Assembly: GCA_907165275.2 (NCBI GenBank)
Contig: OU015649.1
Location: forward strand, 15,716,001-15,780,000
Direction: 5' to 3'
Origin: Zygaena filipendulae
Taxonomy: Eukaryota; Arthropoda; Insecta; Lepidoptera; Zygaenidae
Length of the DNA stretch: 64,000 nucleotides
Under the pieces are notes generated by a model, which was not told where the DNA came from, did not search any database, and worked only from the letters and a program-made list of their open reading frames with translations. Of this stretch, positions 1 to 11,240 are shown piece after piece. Every line of letters begins with the position of its first letter. The first letter of the stretch is position 1. Made by a program: the position numbers and the translations under genes.

Positions 1-1650
1 TGCCGATCCAAACGCGTAATCTTTGAAAAGACACCGGGTACTCCTGTCGCACATTTTACGCTTAAAATTTCATTACATCATAGATGAAATGTGTTGACTG
101 TTTATGAATACGCAATCCGGTTAAAACGACAAATACAGCGTACCAAAAACAAAGCTTATCAGCATATTTTATTGAGCACAGTCGAGCTGGCTTGCCGCCC
201 GCCGCCGCCCACCGCCCACCGAATCACTAACCGATGGATCAATTCCCCATTAACTGCCAGTGTTTATACCGATTTGTTTTTTTTTTTTAATCATGTTAAT
301 TGCCTTAGTTTTTTCTTTACATTTGACACACTGCTGTGGTTTTTAGGAACAACCCTGAACATGTCCAGATTTATTTTACAAGCGTTTATCTTGCGGTTGT
401 TTGTATGTTTGTATATAAGTTGTTTGTTTGAAAATTTTCAAAGCAGTTTTCAACCACTTGCTGGCGCCCGATTAAAATTAAATGCATATTGATAAAGTTC
501 GGTGACAAAGCAAATACCACCGAGTTGATCTGAAGATGAAGGTACAATATAGGGACTAGAACTTTCTGATGCCTATGTTAGGACAATCGAAATAAAGTCA
601 AAAAGAAAATAATGCTGTGTCAATATTCCTGAAGGTTCTATTCTTTCTGAACGACCTCGAGATATTATATTACACACAGAGCGTTAGTACAATTCAGAAT
701 TCCGTTCGAAATTGATGCCAAAAAACAATTGATGTTCCTGGAACGGCGTGAAATTACGTTCCCGCTGAGAGATAGTAAGCTGGATCGACCACCCGTGAAA
801 TTGCGTCACTCTGCGAACGTGGAATGTGGTGCTATATCTTATTTCTATACCTGAACAGTATACACCTGTCCTTCTTGGATGATGTTTTCTGATGCATTAT
901 ATACACATAGTTAATAACAACTCTCTACCTAATTTTTGTGGGACTTGTAGCGGGAGCAGGATGGAGGATATGACTCGACCACCACCAAAGGGGAAGCTTC
1001 CCGCCGGGCGAGGTGGTGTGCCCGGGGAACCGCGGCTCCCACAGTAGATCGTCGGAGGTCGTATTTATGCAGCGCAGTGTGAAAACTTCGTTAGTGCGAT
1101 TCAGGATTTCCATCTAGCTAGTATTCGTAGCTTCGTTGTAGTTCATGACTTGTGGCATAGAGGTCGCCACAGACTCTTTCATCCAACCTCCCCAAATGAC
1201 TGAACCATCTTTCAATCAAACCACATAATATATTTGGAAGAGATCATATTTATTCGAATCGTTGAATTTAATTAATAATTTTGTTTGATGTGAAAGTTAT
1301 ATAGTTAAGAGCTTCTAACGTAATTGCCAATTACCTTCTATTGCAGTAACTTATTGAACAGGATCGTTTCAAAATATCTTCCAACATGCTTATTATATGA
1401 TAATACCTATGCTTAAGTCGATCCGATGTAATGTCACTTGTTAAAAGTTCGGTAGGTGAAGTTTTAATTGGTGAAATACCAGGTATTGAACAAACCATCG
1501 CAGACATATTCTTTCGCTTAGGAGTCATGTTATTTATTTGCCATTGGTCGTCATGTCACTAGCTATTGCTCGCAGTTACGTTTGAAATAATTTCAGAATT
1601 CCTTGGATCTGGGATAAAAATTAAATCTATCTATATCTATAGATATATCT
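1..1650. other. intergenic or intronic DNA, no gene recognised
   Basis: AT-rich sequence with short chance ORFs only. A GC-richer patch at about 940-1060 has no recognisable protein signal. No repeat shared with the rest of the window was found here. Confidence 0.5.
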
Positions 1651-2101
1651 TCTATACTTATAATAAAACTGTAGAGAGGTCAATTCTGTACATTGAATAT
1701 ATATATTGAAGGATGAATTGTGATCGATACTGATGCCAAAAACGCAATCAGTAAATTTTTTGTCTGTCTGTCTGTCTGTCTGTATGTGCATTGTGCACGC
1801 GTGGGTCAAAAACTACTGAAGGGATTTTAACCAAACTTGGTACGATTGTAGTTCATACTCCTGGCAGGTTATAGGCTATATAACATAACGCTAAGACACA
1901 TAGGAGCTGAGCAGTGACGATAAATTTGAAGCAAATCGTATGAAAATGCACTTTCGAGCTCTTATCCTCGCATACGTTTACTCAATCACGCAAAAACGGC
2001 TGAACGGATTTGGATGAAATTTGGCATGCACGTTTTCAGGGGTACAGAGAAGGACATAGGGTACTTTTTATCTTGGAATTCCCGCGGGATTCCGAAATTA
2101 T
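1651..2101 (+). mobile_element. Helitron-like element, 3' end lost
   Basis: It starts TCTATACTTATAATAAAACT, the same 5' end as the complete copy at 22873-23329, and runs through the shared body (conserved stretch around 1986-2090) before similarity stops without the terminal hairpin and CTAG. A GTCT microsatellite of about five units (about 1763-1783) lies at the position where the other copy carries a shorter one. The element is therefore 3'-truncated or replaced. Confidence 0.7.
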
Positions 2102-2396
2102 AAGTAAAATAAAATAAAATCCCAATGCGAACCCTAGAAGTTCTATAAGGAACCCTAAAACCTTTCGGCTTCATGTCAGAATGCTCATATTTATTATATT
2201 GTAGTCAATATTATAAAAACATTAAATGAAAAATCTTTTACCGTAATTTGATGTTTGTCACATTATTATATCGCCTGTTAATATTTCGGCAACTCGTTAT
2301 TAACAATTCAAGCGAAGTACCAATTTACGTGTTGATAATAATAATAGGTATATAGTCGGCTACAAAATTCTTTGAACAATTGTACCTACCAATAAA

Positions 2397-2790
2397 TGTG
2401 AGCGTCCACGTAAAAGGGTAAGGGTAGTAGTGGGGTATTGAGTTGAGACTAGATTCGGTATCTAGAATAGTCAATTGATAGTAAGAATTGAAAAATATTC
2501 ATAAACTAGCACAGTTTTTTTTTTACAGACATTTGAAGTTGAAACTCTGAATAAGCTTGTTTGGAGAAAAAGAATTTTAAAGGTTTGTGTGAAATAAAAA
2601 AACACACTTCTCCTTACTTGTTACATAGATTTTTAAATATTAGTTATTGTAAATTAAGATAATATATTATGAAATTGAAGAAAATTGAGCATTCATTGCG
2701 GACGCAATTTTTTCACCGAACTTTACAAAACTGCTTATATCTCGGAAACTAAATGCTGAGAACTGATTCTTTTTAGCTTGGATGCCCACA
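2397..2790 (+). mobile_element. MITE with TGTGGGCRTCCA-type inverted ends, copy 1
   Basis: The ends are imperfect inverted repeats: TGTGAGCGTCCACGTAAAAG on the left, TGTGGGCATCCAAGCTAAAA on the right strand. The interior matches, in reverse orientation, the element at 16890-17262, including a shared block containing the word GCGGACGCAATTTTTTCACC. There is no coding capacity. The superfamily is not assignable because no clear target duplication is seen. Confidence 0.7.
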
Positions 2791-2922
2791 AATAATGTAT
2801 TGTAGGATTGTATGTTTATCGGTACGTTTGATCCTCTGTCTATCTAGTATTGACAGAACAAATTGAGAATCGTTTATAAAATGTAGTTAACGGCCGCACT
2901 CAGAGTCGACTTTAATGATTAC

Positions 2923-3688
2923 AATACAATACAATATACTTTATTGCACCAAAGGAGTTTCACAACATTAAATATAATATAAATAAATTTCAGGCAAATA
3001 GGCGGCCTTATTGCTAGAAGCAATTTTTTCAAGGCAACCTTGACGAGATAGTACAGAGAATTCATTACATTCATACATACAGTGGGTGGGTGCAGGCTGA
3101 TACCTTGTGAGATTATAATATTATTAAATATACATACTCATAGACATTATGAAATAATAAATATCTTTAAAAATACTGATAAAAATAACGATACTAGGTA
3201 CATAACAATAGATATATAGTTTAGACATAAAAACGAATACAAGTATTAATTTAAACCAGAGTATAATATTACAGATAGGCATATAAAATATATTATACAA
3301 GAATAACAGGGAGTGTTTTCACTGGTAACCACATCTCTCATTGAAATAACGCTTTAGGTAACGTTTAAAAGTATACAGTGATTCGACTTGTCTGATGTAA
3401 CCAGGCAAGGAATTCCAGAGGCGCACTCCTTCCACTGCAAAAGACTTGTCGTAAAAACGTGTTTCATGTTTAGGGAAACAGAGAAGATTGCAACTACCCG
3501 ACCTAGCCTCACGACCGATATAAAGAGGCCTGAAACTATCTTTGAGATATGCTGGTGACCTGGGATCGTGTAGCACTTTAAATATGGTACAAAGAATGTG
3601 TGTAGTACGTCTAAGGCGAATAGGCAACCACTTGAGCTTAGCTCGGAACTCTGAGACATGGTCAAACTTGCGCAGACCATAGATGAAA
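2923..3688 (-). mobile_element. 5'-truncated Jockey/CR1-type LINE
   Basis: Read on the minus strand it contains the end of a reverse transcriptase ORF, a 3' UTR with the hairpin ATTGCT-AGA-AGCAAT (3010-3024), an AATAAA signal and a short TATTG-type tail. The insertion duplicated GATTAC: it is present at 2917-2922 and 3689-3694 but only once in the empty sister MITE at 43822-44047. This shows target-primed insertion into the palindromic MITE. Confidence 0.85.
3319..3687 (-). pseudogene. LINE reverse transcriptase, C-terminal end
   Basis: A 122-residue open frame enters from the truncated 5' edge of the LINE and ends in a stop. It carries the conserved C-terminal pattern of Jockey/CR1-type polymerases: YGLRKFDHVSEFR..LKWLPI near the start, then LWNSLPGYIR and a final FKRYLKRYF. 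The catalytic domain lies upstream of the truncation, so this piece cannot act alone. The codon at 3627 is TTG inside the frame, not a true start. Confidence 0.85.
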
Positions 3689-3899
3689 GATTACTTAGTT
3701 AAATATAGATTTTTAAAACAAAACTGCCGCAATCAGACAAGTTTAATAAATTAATGTTAATTGGCATTTAACTAATTAAGTTACATCTTATTAAATGTCA
3801 ATTAACATTAATTTACTGAACGTCTCCGATTGCGGCAGTTTTGTTTTAAAAATCTATACTTAACTAAGTAATCATTAAAGTCGACTTTGAGTGCGGCGG

Positions 3900-4451
3900 T
3901 AAGTATGTTTTTTTAATGAACATTAATATTTTAAATGTGAAACGATCCATACTACATAATATAATTATTACTACAGTAAATACGGAAGTAACTGTTAGTC
4001 TTGTTACCTTTTCACACCTTAACTATTCAATCGATCATCCGAAAAGGGTATGGGATACCCTTTATCCCGAAATTCTCGCAGAAACTCCCGAAGAACAGCT
4101 GTTTTATACCTCAGTATCCTTCGTTAGTATTATACATACGTAAATTGTACATGCACTTTAACAGAAGTAGGCAAAAATTACGCCGATCAGCAATAACATG
4201 TTACCAAGTAAAAAAAAAACTCCCAAAATTAAGTTATTGATTAAGAACGCTTTACTGAGAGTTATTGAACGTGTTTTAATTACTTATGTACCTTATTAGG
4301 TACATTGTTTAAATATACACAACATGTTGAACATACAAAAAAAATATGGACACAAAATGAAGCTATAATTTTAAAACACGATTTACTAAAAATTTCTCCA
4401 GTGTGGGTTAACACACTATTGCTTATCTATTTCCGTTCATACTTTATAATA
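3900..4451. other. intergenic DNA, no feature recognised
   Basis: Unique-looking AT-rich sequence between two MITEs. The short ORFs here (for example at 3916-4143) have no recognisable similarity. Confidence 0.5.
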
Positions 4452-4453
4452 TA

Positions 4454-4811
4454 CAACGTGTTAATGAATTAACTGAAAACTAGAAAGTAGCTCAGAATCG
4501 ACTTCCGAATCGATCGCGCCATATTTAAATAAAGGTTATATTTTTTCATTTTTACTATCCCATGTCAAAATTATTTATAATTCAATATTTATGTAGCTCG
4601 TACGCCGCCCGTAGCAAGAAAATCGAATCGGTCATTGAAACGTAGGCACGAACGTAGCACTTGAAATTTCGAGGATAGGTCACCTCCAAACTAATGTTGA
4701 ATAACTTTTAAACTATTAAATTTTTTCGACATAATTTATAATTTAGTCACAGTATTGTTTATTTTTTTAAATGGGGTGTATCAGGTTTTTGGTTAATTCA
4801 TTAACACGTTG
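4454..4811 (-). mobile_element. MITE with CAACGTGTTAATGAATTAAC ends, copy A
   Basis: Terminal inverted repeats start CAACGTGTTAATGAATTAAC and are flanked by TA on both sides (4452-4453 and 4812-4813), suggesting a TA target duplication. The interior matches the copies at 30477-30823 and 32970-33868 in reverse orientation. It has no ORF, so it is a non-autonomous DNA transposon. Confidence 0.8.
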
Positions 4812-4819
4812 TATACGTA

Positions 4820-5106
4820 TCTATACAAATAAATAAAATTGAAGTATCTGTTTGTAATTTCAAATTAACAGCTTTTCACTAAATACACACGAAAGTATAT
4901 ACGGGACTACACTAAGACTTACACTAAAAAAAAAAAAAAAAATTCTGTCTGTTCCGGCTAATCTCTGAAACGGCTGGACCGATTTTGATGAAATTGTCAC
5001 TCGCAAATTAGCTAATATTATAAGGATTAACTTAGGCTGCTATTTATCCTAAAATTCCCGCGGGAACTCCGAAAATAACGCGGGTGAAACCGCGGGGAAC
5101 AGCTGG
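4820..5106 (+). mobile_element. Helitron-like element
   Basis: It begins TCTATACAAATAAATAAAAT a few bases after the MITE end and finishes with the GC-rich hairpin (ACGCGGGTGAAACCGCGG) and CTGG, a CTRR-type terminus. It carries an internal A-run near 4927-4942. Relatives with the same body lie at 32754-32961 (+) and 50830-51131 (-). Confidence 0.7.
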
Positions 5107-5652
5107 TTTTACATATATTTAAAAGTTGGCGTATATATGCACCCGTACCCGCGTAATGTTATGTTCTGGGCGCAGTGTTAAAGTTGGAATTCCTTACCTA
5201 AAATATTACAAAAGGGAGTCTACACAACCGAGCGCGCCGCCTAATCGAGCGCTGCGAACGTGCGTAAAAACCTTACATAATTTACGCGCGAGCTCCAAGC
5301 GCACTCGTGAAAGGCCAGGAACAAAGACAATGCTTTCCTATGATTTATGTACGGTGACTGTCCTGCTAATTATCGTCTAAACACCCCCCCGCTCCTTATT
5401 TATTGTCGGGAGGCGAAATTGTGCGCAATCTGTCAACTTGTAATACAACTTGGGCATAATGGGGCGACCTCCCCACTTTAAGGGTAAATTGTTTCGATAC
5501 AGTGTTGTTGTTGCATATTTTATTATTTTTTAGCGGTGTCCTAAAAGTTAATGCTAAGCGGGGAACTGAGATACGCCAAATTATAACCGTTTTTAAAATA
5601 TATTGTGTTATATTGTGCACAAGGGGTAGAAATTTTATTTGACAAAAAGTTA
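5107..5652. other. intergenic DNA, no feature recognised
   Basis: It contains a GC-richer patch at about 5225-5300, and chance ORFs on both strands. Nothing identifiable. Confidence 0.5.
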
Positions 5653-5880
5653 TCTATACTTAATATTATAAAGAGAAAAACTTTGTAAGTTTGTGTGACA
5701 TAGAGTACTTTATATCCCGGAATTCCCGCGGGAACTCCAGAGTTTGTGAGGTTGTTATCTATGGATCTACTTATTATAGATAGGAAGCTAAAGTGATCCC
5801 GAGTGACATAGAGTACTTTTTAACCCGGAATTCCCGCGGGAACTCCGAAATTAACGAGAGTAACCGCAGGGATCAGCTAG
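5653..5880 (+). mobile_element. Helitron-like element with internal duplication
   Basis: It starts TCTATACTTAATATTATAAA and ends in CAGCTAG. The block around GGAATTCCCGCGGGAACTCC occurs twice (about 5716-5740 and 5827-5851), so the copy may be a fusion of two units. Confidence 0.75.
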
Positions 5881-5974
5881 TATAAAATAAAATAGTAAAT
5901 TTTAAATTAAAAATAATATTGAAAAAAAAAACAACCTTAAATTTAAAAATATCTTAAATGCCAAAAGTTATATC

Positions 5975-6020
5975 AAAGAGTTTCCGATTTAGTGGAGGTG
6001 AAACCGCGGGTACCAGCTAG
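5975..6020 (+). mobile_element. Helitron-like 3' end fragment
   Basis: Only the terminal hairpin region (GGTGAAACCGCGGGTACCAG) and CTAG remain. Confidence 0.6.
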
Positions 6021-6109
6021 TTCAGAGGAAAGCAATTACCATCTTGTGTAATACGTGATATCATGAGAAGCGCAAGTTGAATCACATCTTTTGAGTCATA
6101 CATGTATTT

Positions 6110-6170
6110 TGTATGGTATTATATATATATTGTATATATATATTGTTATATATATATTGTATATTGTATG
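6110..6170. repeat. TATATATTGTATA-type simple repeat
   Basis: Alternating TATATAT and TTGTATA units form a short AT microsatellite just before a LINE tail. Confidence 0.8.
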
Positions 6171-6189
6171 TATGTACTACATATAATAT

Positions 6190-6378
6190 GTTTTGCTTAT
6201 GCCGCCCACTTAGTTTTAAGTCAGTTTATCTCCTCTAACTTAGAGTAGCCTGGTAGAGATCACTTATTAGTGATAAGGTCGCCAATTGTAGCCTCATATT
6301 TATAAATTTACTAGTATTAAGTCGCATATTTGTGAGTATACAATAAAGTTATTTCATTTCATTTCATTTCATTTCATC
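6190..6378 (+). mobile_element. LINE 3' UTR with TTTCA tail
   Basis: A 5'-truncated LINE end. It carries CTGGTAGAG, the hairpin ATCACT-TATT-AGTGAT (6259-6274), AAGGTCGCC, then CAATAAAG and a tail of repeated TTTCA. The order of motifs is the same as in the LINE tails at 2923-3080, 11100-11236 and 40436-40560. Confidence 0.8.
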
Positions 6379-6875
6379 TTTTTTAATTTGAAATATATTT
6401 TTACGTTGAAATAATAAATGGGTATTTTGTTCTTGGCTCAAAACCTCGCTGCCACGTCACCATCAGTGGAATACGTTATAATTTGCTTTTGAAAATGTTA
6501 GTATGAAAACATTAATTACCCTAAGTGTTTTGGGATAGTTGCCCTCGACGGGGTCCTCTGGAACGCTTTCATGTTGCGCCAAAGTTTTCCAACAGTCATG
6601 GTGCTATTGAATAATATAATATCGTATATTTGACGTTACATTTCTTTTTAATGCCTATTGAGTAATGCGGGAAACTGTCTGGGGACGTCTCTTATGTCTG
6701 CTATAGTGGCAGTATTCGTGCGGAAATAGTCCTTCCGCAATCCTTCAACAATTTCATTAATATACCTAATAATACCTATATTGACTTAAATAACACAAGA
6801 AATATAATCTCAATTTATACAAAGAATAGTAACATTAAACTCGAATCTAATCATCTTTTTATTCTTTTTCATTAT
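6379..6875. other. intergenic DNA, no feature recognised
   Basis: No ORF of note and no repeat shared within the window. Confidence 0.5.
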
Positions 6876-6916
6876 CCTGCCCCTTTTGTATTACAATGTA
6901 GTACAGAAGGGGCAGG
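6876..6916. repeat. 15-bp stem hairpin
   Basis: CCTGCCCCTTTTGTA pairs with TACAGAAGGGGCAGG (14 of 15) around an 11-nt loop. Its role is unknown; it may be the remnant of a transposon end pair. Confidence 0.6.
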
Positions 6917-6994
6917 AACGTCATAGAACTTCCTGTAAGTCCAATATTATGTCCTCTTCTATGAGATTATGACAACAATCTTTCATCAATATTA

Positions 6995-7250
6995 GACCCG
7001 ATTGGCGCAGAGGTCACCATGCCTACCCGCTAATCAAGGAGTTCCGGGTTCTATTCCCGGTAGGGGTGGACTTTGTGTGATGAACATCGGGTTCCATGTT
7101 TCAGTCTGGGCGTGTATATATATAGTATAATATATATGTAATAATATGTAGTATATATACTACGTTTGCTTGGTTTCCACGAGACAAGCTTATAGCTTAG
7201 TGTGGGATCAAGTAGATCTGTGTGTTGCGAAGTGGATTATTATTATTATA
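6995..7250 (+). mobile_element. tRNA-derived SINE, copy 1
   Basis: It starts GACCCGATTGGCGCAG. The A box TGGCGCAGAGG (7003-7013) matches TRGYNNARNNG, and the B box GGTTCTATTCC (7047-7057) is close to GGTTCRANNCC with one change. The 3' part carries AAGCTTATAGCTTAG and ends in an ATT repeat. Copies: 45426-45682 (+), 49707-50202 (- and interrupted), and a 3' part at about 51180-51290 (-). It is not a functional tRNA gene: the head is followed directly by a non-tRNA body. Confidence 0.85.
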
Positions 7251-10041
7251 TTCTGACCTAACAAATACTTGTTTTCTCTGACTGACATTAGTGCGCTTAC
7301 CTATCCAAGGCGTCTTTTGCCATATTGAAAAAAGAAGAAGAAGAAGAAACGTTACGCACTGATTGTAGAGTCTGGCAATCACCATTTTTGTTTTTGTCAT
7401 TATCACACTCCATGCGCTGGAAATACTAGTTTCTTAGTTTAGAGATAGTCTCTCGAGCATCGCTAAAAAGTCAGCGTCTATTCAACAAATATCAACTCAT
7501 GATATGGATAAATGAATTCGTTTAAAGATATTGTCTTTTTTACCCACTGAGTATAACCATAATTGACAAAGTTCATCTGAGAAATTCTGAGAAACAGTGT
7601 GTAATATATAACATAATATATAGTCTACTTTACGCCACCTCGTAGGCCGTCAGTGTATAAACTATTCACTTTAACACGCGAAAACAATCCCAGTTTATAG
7701 CCTTACATCTTTGGAGGCTATTTCATTCCATTTCTCGGGGAGCGCTCGTCAAAATGATCAGATATCTGGCTCTAGAGGGAGGAAGAGGACCCTAATAAAC
7801 ACATAATAAAGTCCTGAAATCCCCCGCTGGCCACGGCTGTGTTGCTATATCTTCGGCTACGACGTGCGCTGAATTCAGCCGTTCGCAGCCGCTGTGCGCC
7901 CACTACGTACCGGACGGTACAGATGCGCCGACTGACCTCTTTATTTATGAGGAGCGTTCTTTAAGGTCGCCATGATAAATCTGCGGGGGTTTGTTGTTTT
8001 ATTTTATCGTAATACGCTCCGAGTGTTGCGGATAAACGGGAATTGTGTGTCTGCCAGAGTTTGCGATGTCATCGTATGTAGGTTATCATATTTTTTGAAG
8101 GTAACACTTCTTTCGCCATGTTCAGAATTAAATTCGAGACGACACGTGTTTGTGGGTGCAGCTACCGCCCAGCCACCATTTTGTGTATCCTTTGATAGAA
8201 ATTCAGATGAATCTGGGAAGCGAATCTCGCCGTAACTGGACATTGCGCAATCATGCAATAGAAAAGTCAACAAGGTCAAAAAGAAGAAACAGTCAATTTT
8301 ACTAGACAATATTGTGTACAGAGTAACTCTGCTCATCATTGTGTGGAACAAAAAAACAAAAATTTTGAACAGAGCGATCCAGTACAGTTTCCCCCTAAAT
8401 ATAATAAATAGGTACAGAAAACAAGAACAAGAAACAGTTTAAGGCCCATACAGAGATGAAATAGCGCCACCCGCTATTAAAAATAGCCTTATAAGATATT
8501 TCAATTATAGCATTTAGCATACTGTTACATTCATCATCCGAGTCGGCGTTTCATGAGCGGTAGATTCAAAAACGTATCTCTTAATTTGATATAAGTAACT
8601 TTTAGTTACGTACATAATACAGGGGAAAAAAGATCGAAAAACAATTTTCTCTTGAAACTTATACATGATCTTACCATTTCAGACGACAGAAAATGTTCCA
8701 ATACTCAGTTATCATACAAAAAAAATAGGTAGCATTCAACTATCAATTTTCGTTTTAAATAAAGATATTATAATTTTTTGTTATGGAAGATTCAAACCGT
8801 GTAGGTATGTGCCTTAATATATTTGCCTTAATATTTCTCACAATAACCGCATGACCACCTTTGAAGAGACGCGGTAATTACGAGCTCCACGGTGCGAAGG
8901 GAAAGTTTTAATTAATGTAATACTTGTACTTCTTGTGTTCGCCTTTTGTCGGGTAAAATGATCCTCGCACGCACACACGCACGCACGCACGCGTAAGTGA
9001 GAAGAAGCGAAAAGAGATAATTTCGCCTCTCATTACGTAATTAAGGGAGAATAATGAGTGTAATTTATTCGTCATAACTTCGCGCTTATGGGGTCTGTAC
9101 ACTGTACAGTCGACAGGAAAGTTTCCAACCACAGTGGGCATGATGGATACATTGCAATTTTTTGTCCGTCCAGTGTAGATTAATAAAAAAATATCGGACA
9201 CGTTTTTTCCTTTCAAAATAAAAAAAAATAACGAAGATACATTGAATTTAAATTCCGTGTGACGTCACACCTAAGTTCACTTTATAAGTAGTGATGGAGT
9301 CGCGACCTCCCACACCAATGCTTATAAGTACTTACTTTTCCAATAATTCGAAAAAGAAAAAGCACGTGTCTACTATGTTTTTACTATTTGACGGAATAAA
9401 TAGAATTTTAATTTTTAATTGGTAATTAATCTTTCTTCTACTAAAATTACTGTCGGTGCTGAAAAAAAGAGATTTCAGCAGCTCAAGAATTTATTTTGTT
9501 TATTTAGATAGTAAATAATGGATACAAAAAAATCTACTGGCATAATGGTGGAACACAAATCTGGCTTGGGTTTTGGTAATAAATTTTGGTTAATTGACAA
9601 ATGACGACGCATTTAAAATGTGTCATAAAAGTGAACGGTCTCGTTTGCTGACTGTACTCGGTTACTACGATACCATAATAATAATATCTACTCATATTAA
9701 CGGTAAATAATTCGTAGGTAATGGAAAACAAGAAATATATTTTGACGTCCCATTCATTTCACATTAATGCGTGTTAAGAACACGCAATTTGTATTTCTCA
9801 GTCGGAATGTTTCCATTAAGGCTCTTAAAGGCCATCAAACTAGCCCTACCCGCTATAAAACCACATCTTGTCTGTCTGTCTTCTAAAACAGTTAATTTAA
9901 AAAGACTCGATTCGTTTTAACCTGGCAGGAAGTGACAAAAACGATCAATTTAAGCGGTTTTCAATTTTTTAAATAGGCATTAAGGATCATCATTACAAAA
10001 AATTTGCATATTCTACAATCGATTTGTTTTTATAGGAGATA
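7251..10041. other. long unique stretch, no gene recognised
   Basis: Mostly AT-rich. It contains a GAA microsatellite (about 7327-7347), a GC-richer patch near 7855-7935, a CACG repeat (8970-8992) and a perfect CRE palindrome (9257-9270). The ORFs on both strands around 7972-8351 overlap and lack recognisable domains. I see no exon. Confidence 0.45.
9257..9270. promoter_or_regulatory. CRE palindrome GTGTGACGTCACAC
   Basis: A perfect 14-bp palindrome containing TGACGTCA, the consensus CREB/ATF site. No promoter is evident next to it. Confidence 0.4.
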
Positions 10042-10218
10042 CTAGCTGCTTCCCGCATCGGAATTCCCTCGGAATCTCTGCGATTCGGTGTCTAATACCC
10101 TTCTTCGGGATTTTATCTTCTTACCAGTTTTTATCGGCATCTGTTAAGCAGTGTATTGGTTAAAAGGTAACAGACAGACAGAGTTACTTTCGCATGCACA
10201 GTATAAAATACCCTACTA
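10042..10218 (-). mobile_element. degenerate Helitron-like copy
   Basis: It begins with CTAGCTGCTTCCCGC (complement of the CTAG end) and contains CAGACAGACAGAGTTACTTTCGCA near the 5' end, as in the copy at 23476-23775. Confidence 0.6.
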
Positions 10219-10578
10219 TGTCTTAAAGGTCATAATTTTTATGGCGGGTGGCGTCGGTTTCTTCCCTAGTCCAAACATCTGCAGCGTATGCGCTATACCA
10301 CTTCCTCCTCTAATCTGACTTTGTCAAGTTGATTCACGAGTTTCCATCTCTTATGTAGATTTCGCGTGCTCCAAACTATTCGCTGATGAACCTTTCACTG
10401 GTAGTAAGTTGCTAACACTCTATTATGTTCCGGTTCGGTGGTTACCGATACTGCTTAGAGGCGATGCCGTCATTTGCTTCAGGGTAGGTCGTTATAGAGT
10501 CGAACTGGTAGCATTTCTCTCCTATAATTTATTTATTTGTGTTTACTCCGTTTCTAGTCTTATTTATTTTATATGATA

Positions 10579-10766
10579 CTACCCGTCCCCCGTGATTTCA
10601 TCCGCGGTAATTTCGGAGTTCCCGCGGGAATTCCGGGCTAAAAACTATCCTATCTTTTAAGTTGGACCATATTATAAATGGTTACAAAATTTTATCAAAA
10701 TCCGTTCAGAAGTTTCGGAGTCCATCGCGGAAAAACAACGTGACACGTGATTTATATATATTAAGA
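10579..10766 (-). mobile_element. Helitron-like element, ATGGTCCAA subfamily
   Basis: The complement of the 3' hairpin (CGTGATTTCATCCGCGG) and the body words TTGGACCATATTATAAATGG and AACGTGACACGTGATTTATA match the copies at 16318-16836, 49835-50063 and 59459-59688. The terminal CTAG is mutated. Confidence 0.8.
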
Positions 10767-11079
10767 TTAAAAAATATAATTTATTTGACTAAGAATTGTG
10801 AAGAATCTCAGATACTCTTGGTAATGGTTGGAAAACAGTTAGTTTCATGGATTTTATACTAGTTCTCGCGTCACTTATATATTTTCTTTTGCTGTAATAA
10901 ATCAAACAAAGAGTGAAAACTCCAATCTTCTTATTTAATCTTGGCGTTCTTTCACTTCGAAGTTCATAAAATTTATAGCTATAGGTGTTTTTAGATCCGT
11001 GCGTTTTAGGTAGCTTATATCCTTTCCATATAAATATTCTTATATGAAACTATAAGCTGGCGCTGGACTGAGTGACTTA
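10767..11079. other. intergenic DNA, no feature recognised
   Basis: AT-rich and without recognisable repeats or coding signal. Confidence 0.5.
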
Positions 11080-11204
11080 GGACAGGTAGATAATAATAAT
11101 ACCACCTAATGCTTGGACACTCACAATGTCTACCCAATGGTTAACTGGTAGAGAATGCCGAAAGGCATTAAGTTCGCCATTTGTACACACTGTGCAATAA
11201 AGAA

Positions 11205-11235
<31 letters not shown>

Positions 11236-11240
11236 ATGCG
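11080..11240 (+). mobile_element. LINE 3' UTR with AATA tail
   Basis: A 5'-truncated LINE end with AACTGGTAGAG, the hairpin AATGCC-GAAA-GGCATT (11154-11169), AAGTTCGCC, GTGCAATAAAG and repeated AAAT units. A shorter copy of the same family is at 14479-14549, and a reversed copy lies inside the Helitron at 11989-12283. Confidence 0.8.

Larger units (their letters stand above)
2891..3899. mobile_element. palindromic MITE (Harbinger-like), split by a LINE
   Basis: The outer parts 2891-2922 and 3689-3899 together match the uninterrupted element at 43822-44047. The ends are inverted (SGCCGCACTCARAGTCGAC), and the arms continue inverted for about 90 bp through a block containing AAACTGCCGCAATCAGAC, so the empty element is nearly one long hairpin. 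It is flanked by TAA on both sides (2888-2890 and 3900-3902), fitting the 3-bp TWA duplications of PIF/Harbinger elements. A LINE occupies 2923-3688. Confidence 0.75.

Noticed and set aside
91..492. 133-codon ORF
   Set aside because: Low-complexity Phe/Leu-rich frame over AT-rich DNA with no domain and no splice or promoter context.
1762..1783. GTCT tandem units as a CRISPR-like array or independent locus
   Set aside because: A simple microsatellite inside a Helitron-like element; no spacers, and the same repeat recurs in sister copies.
7003..7057. possible tRNA gene
   Set aside because: A and B boxes are present but the flanking sequence is a repeated SINE body in several copies, and I did not find a matching acceptor stem.
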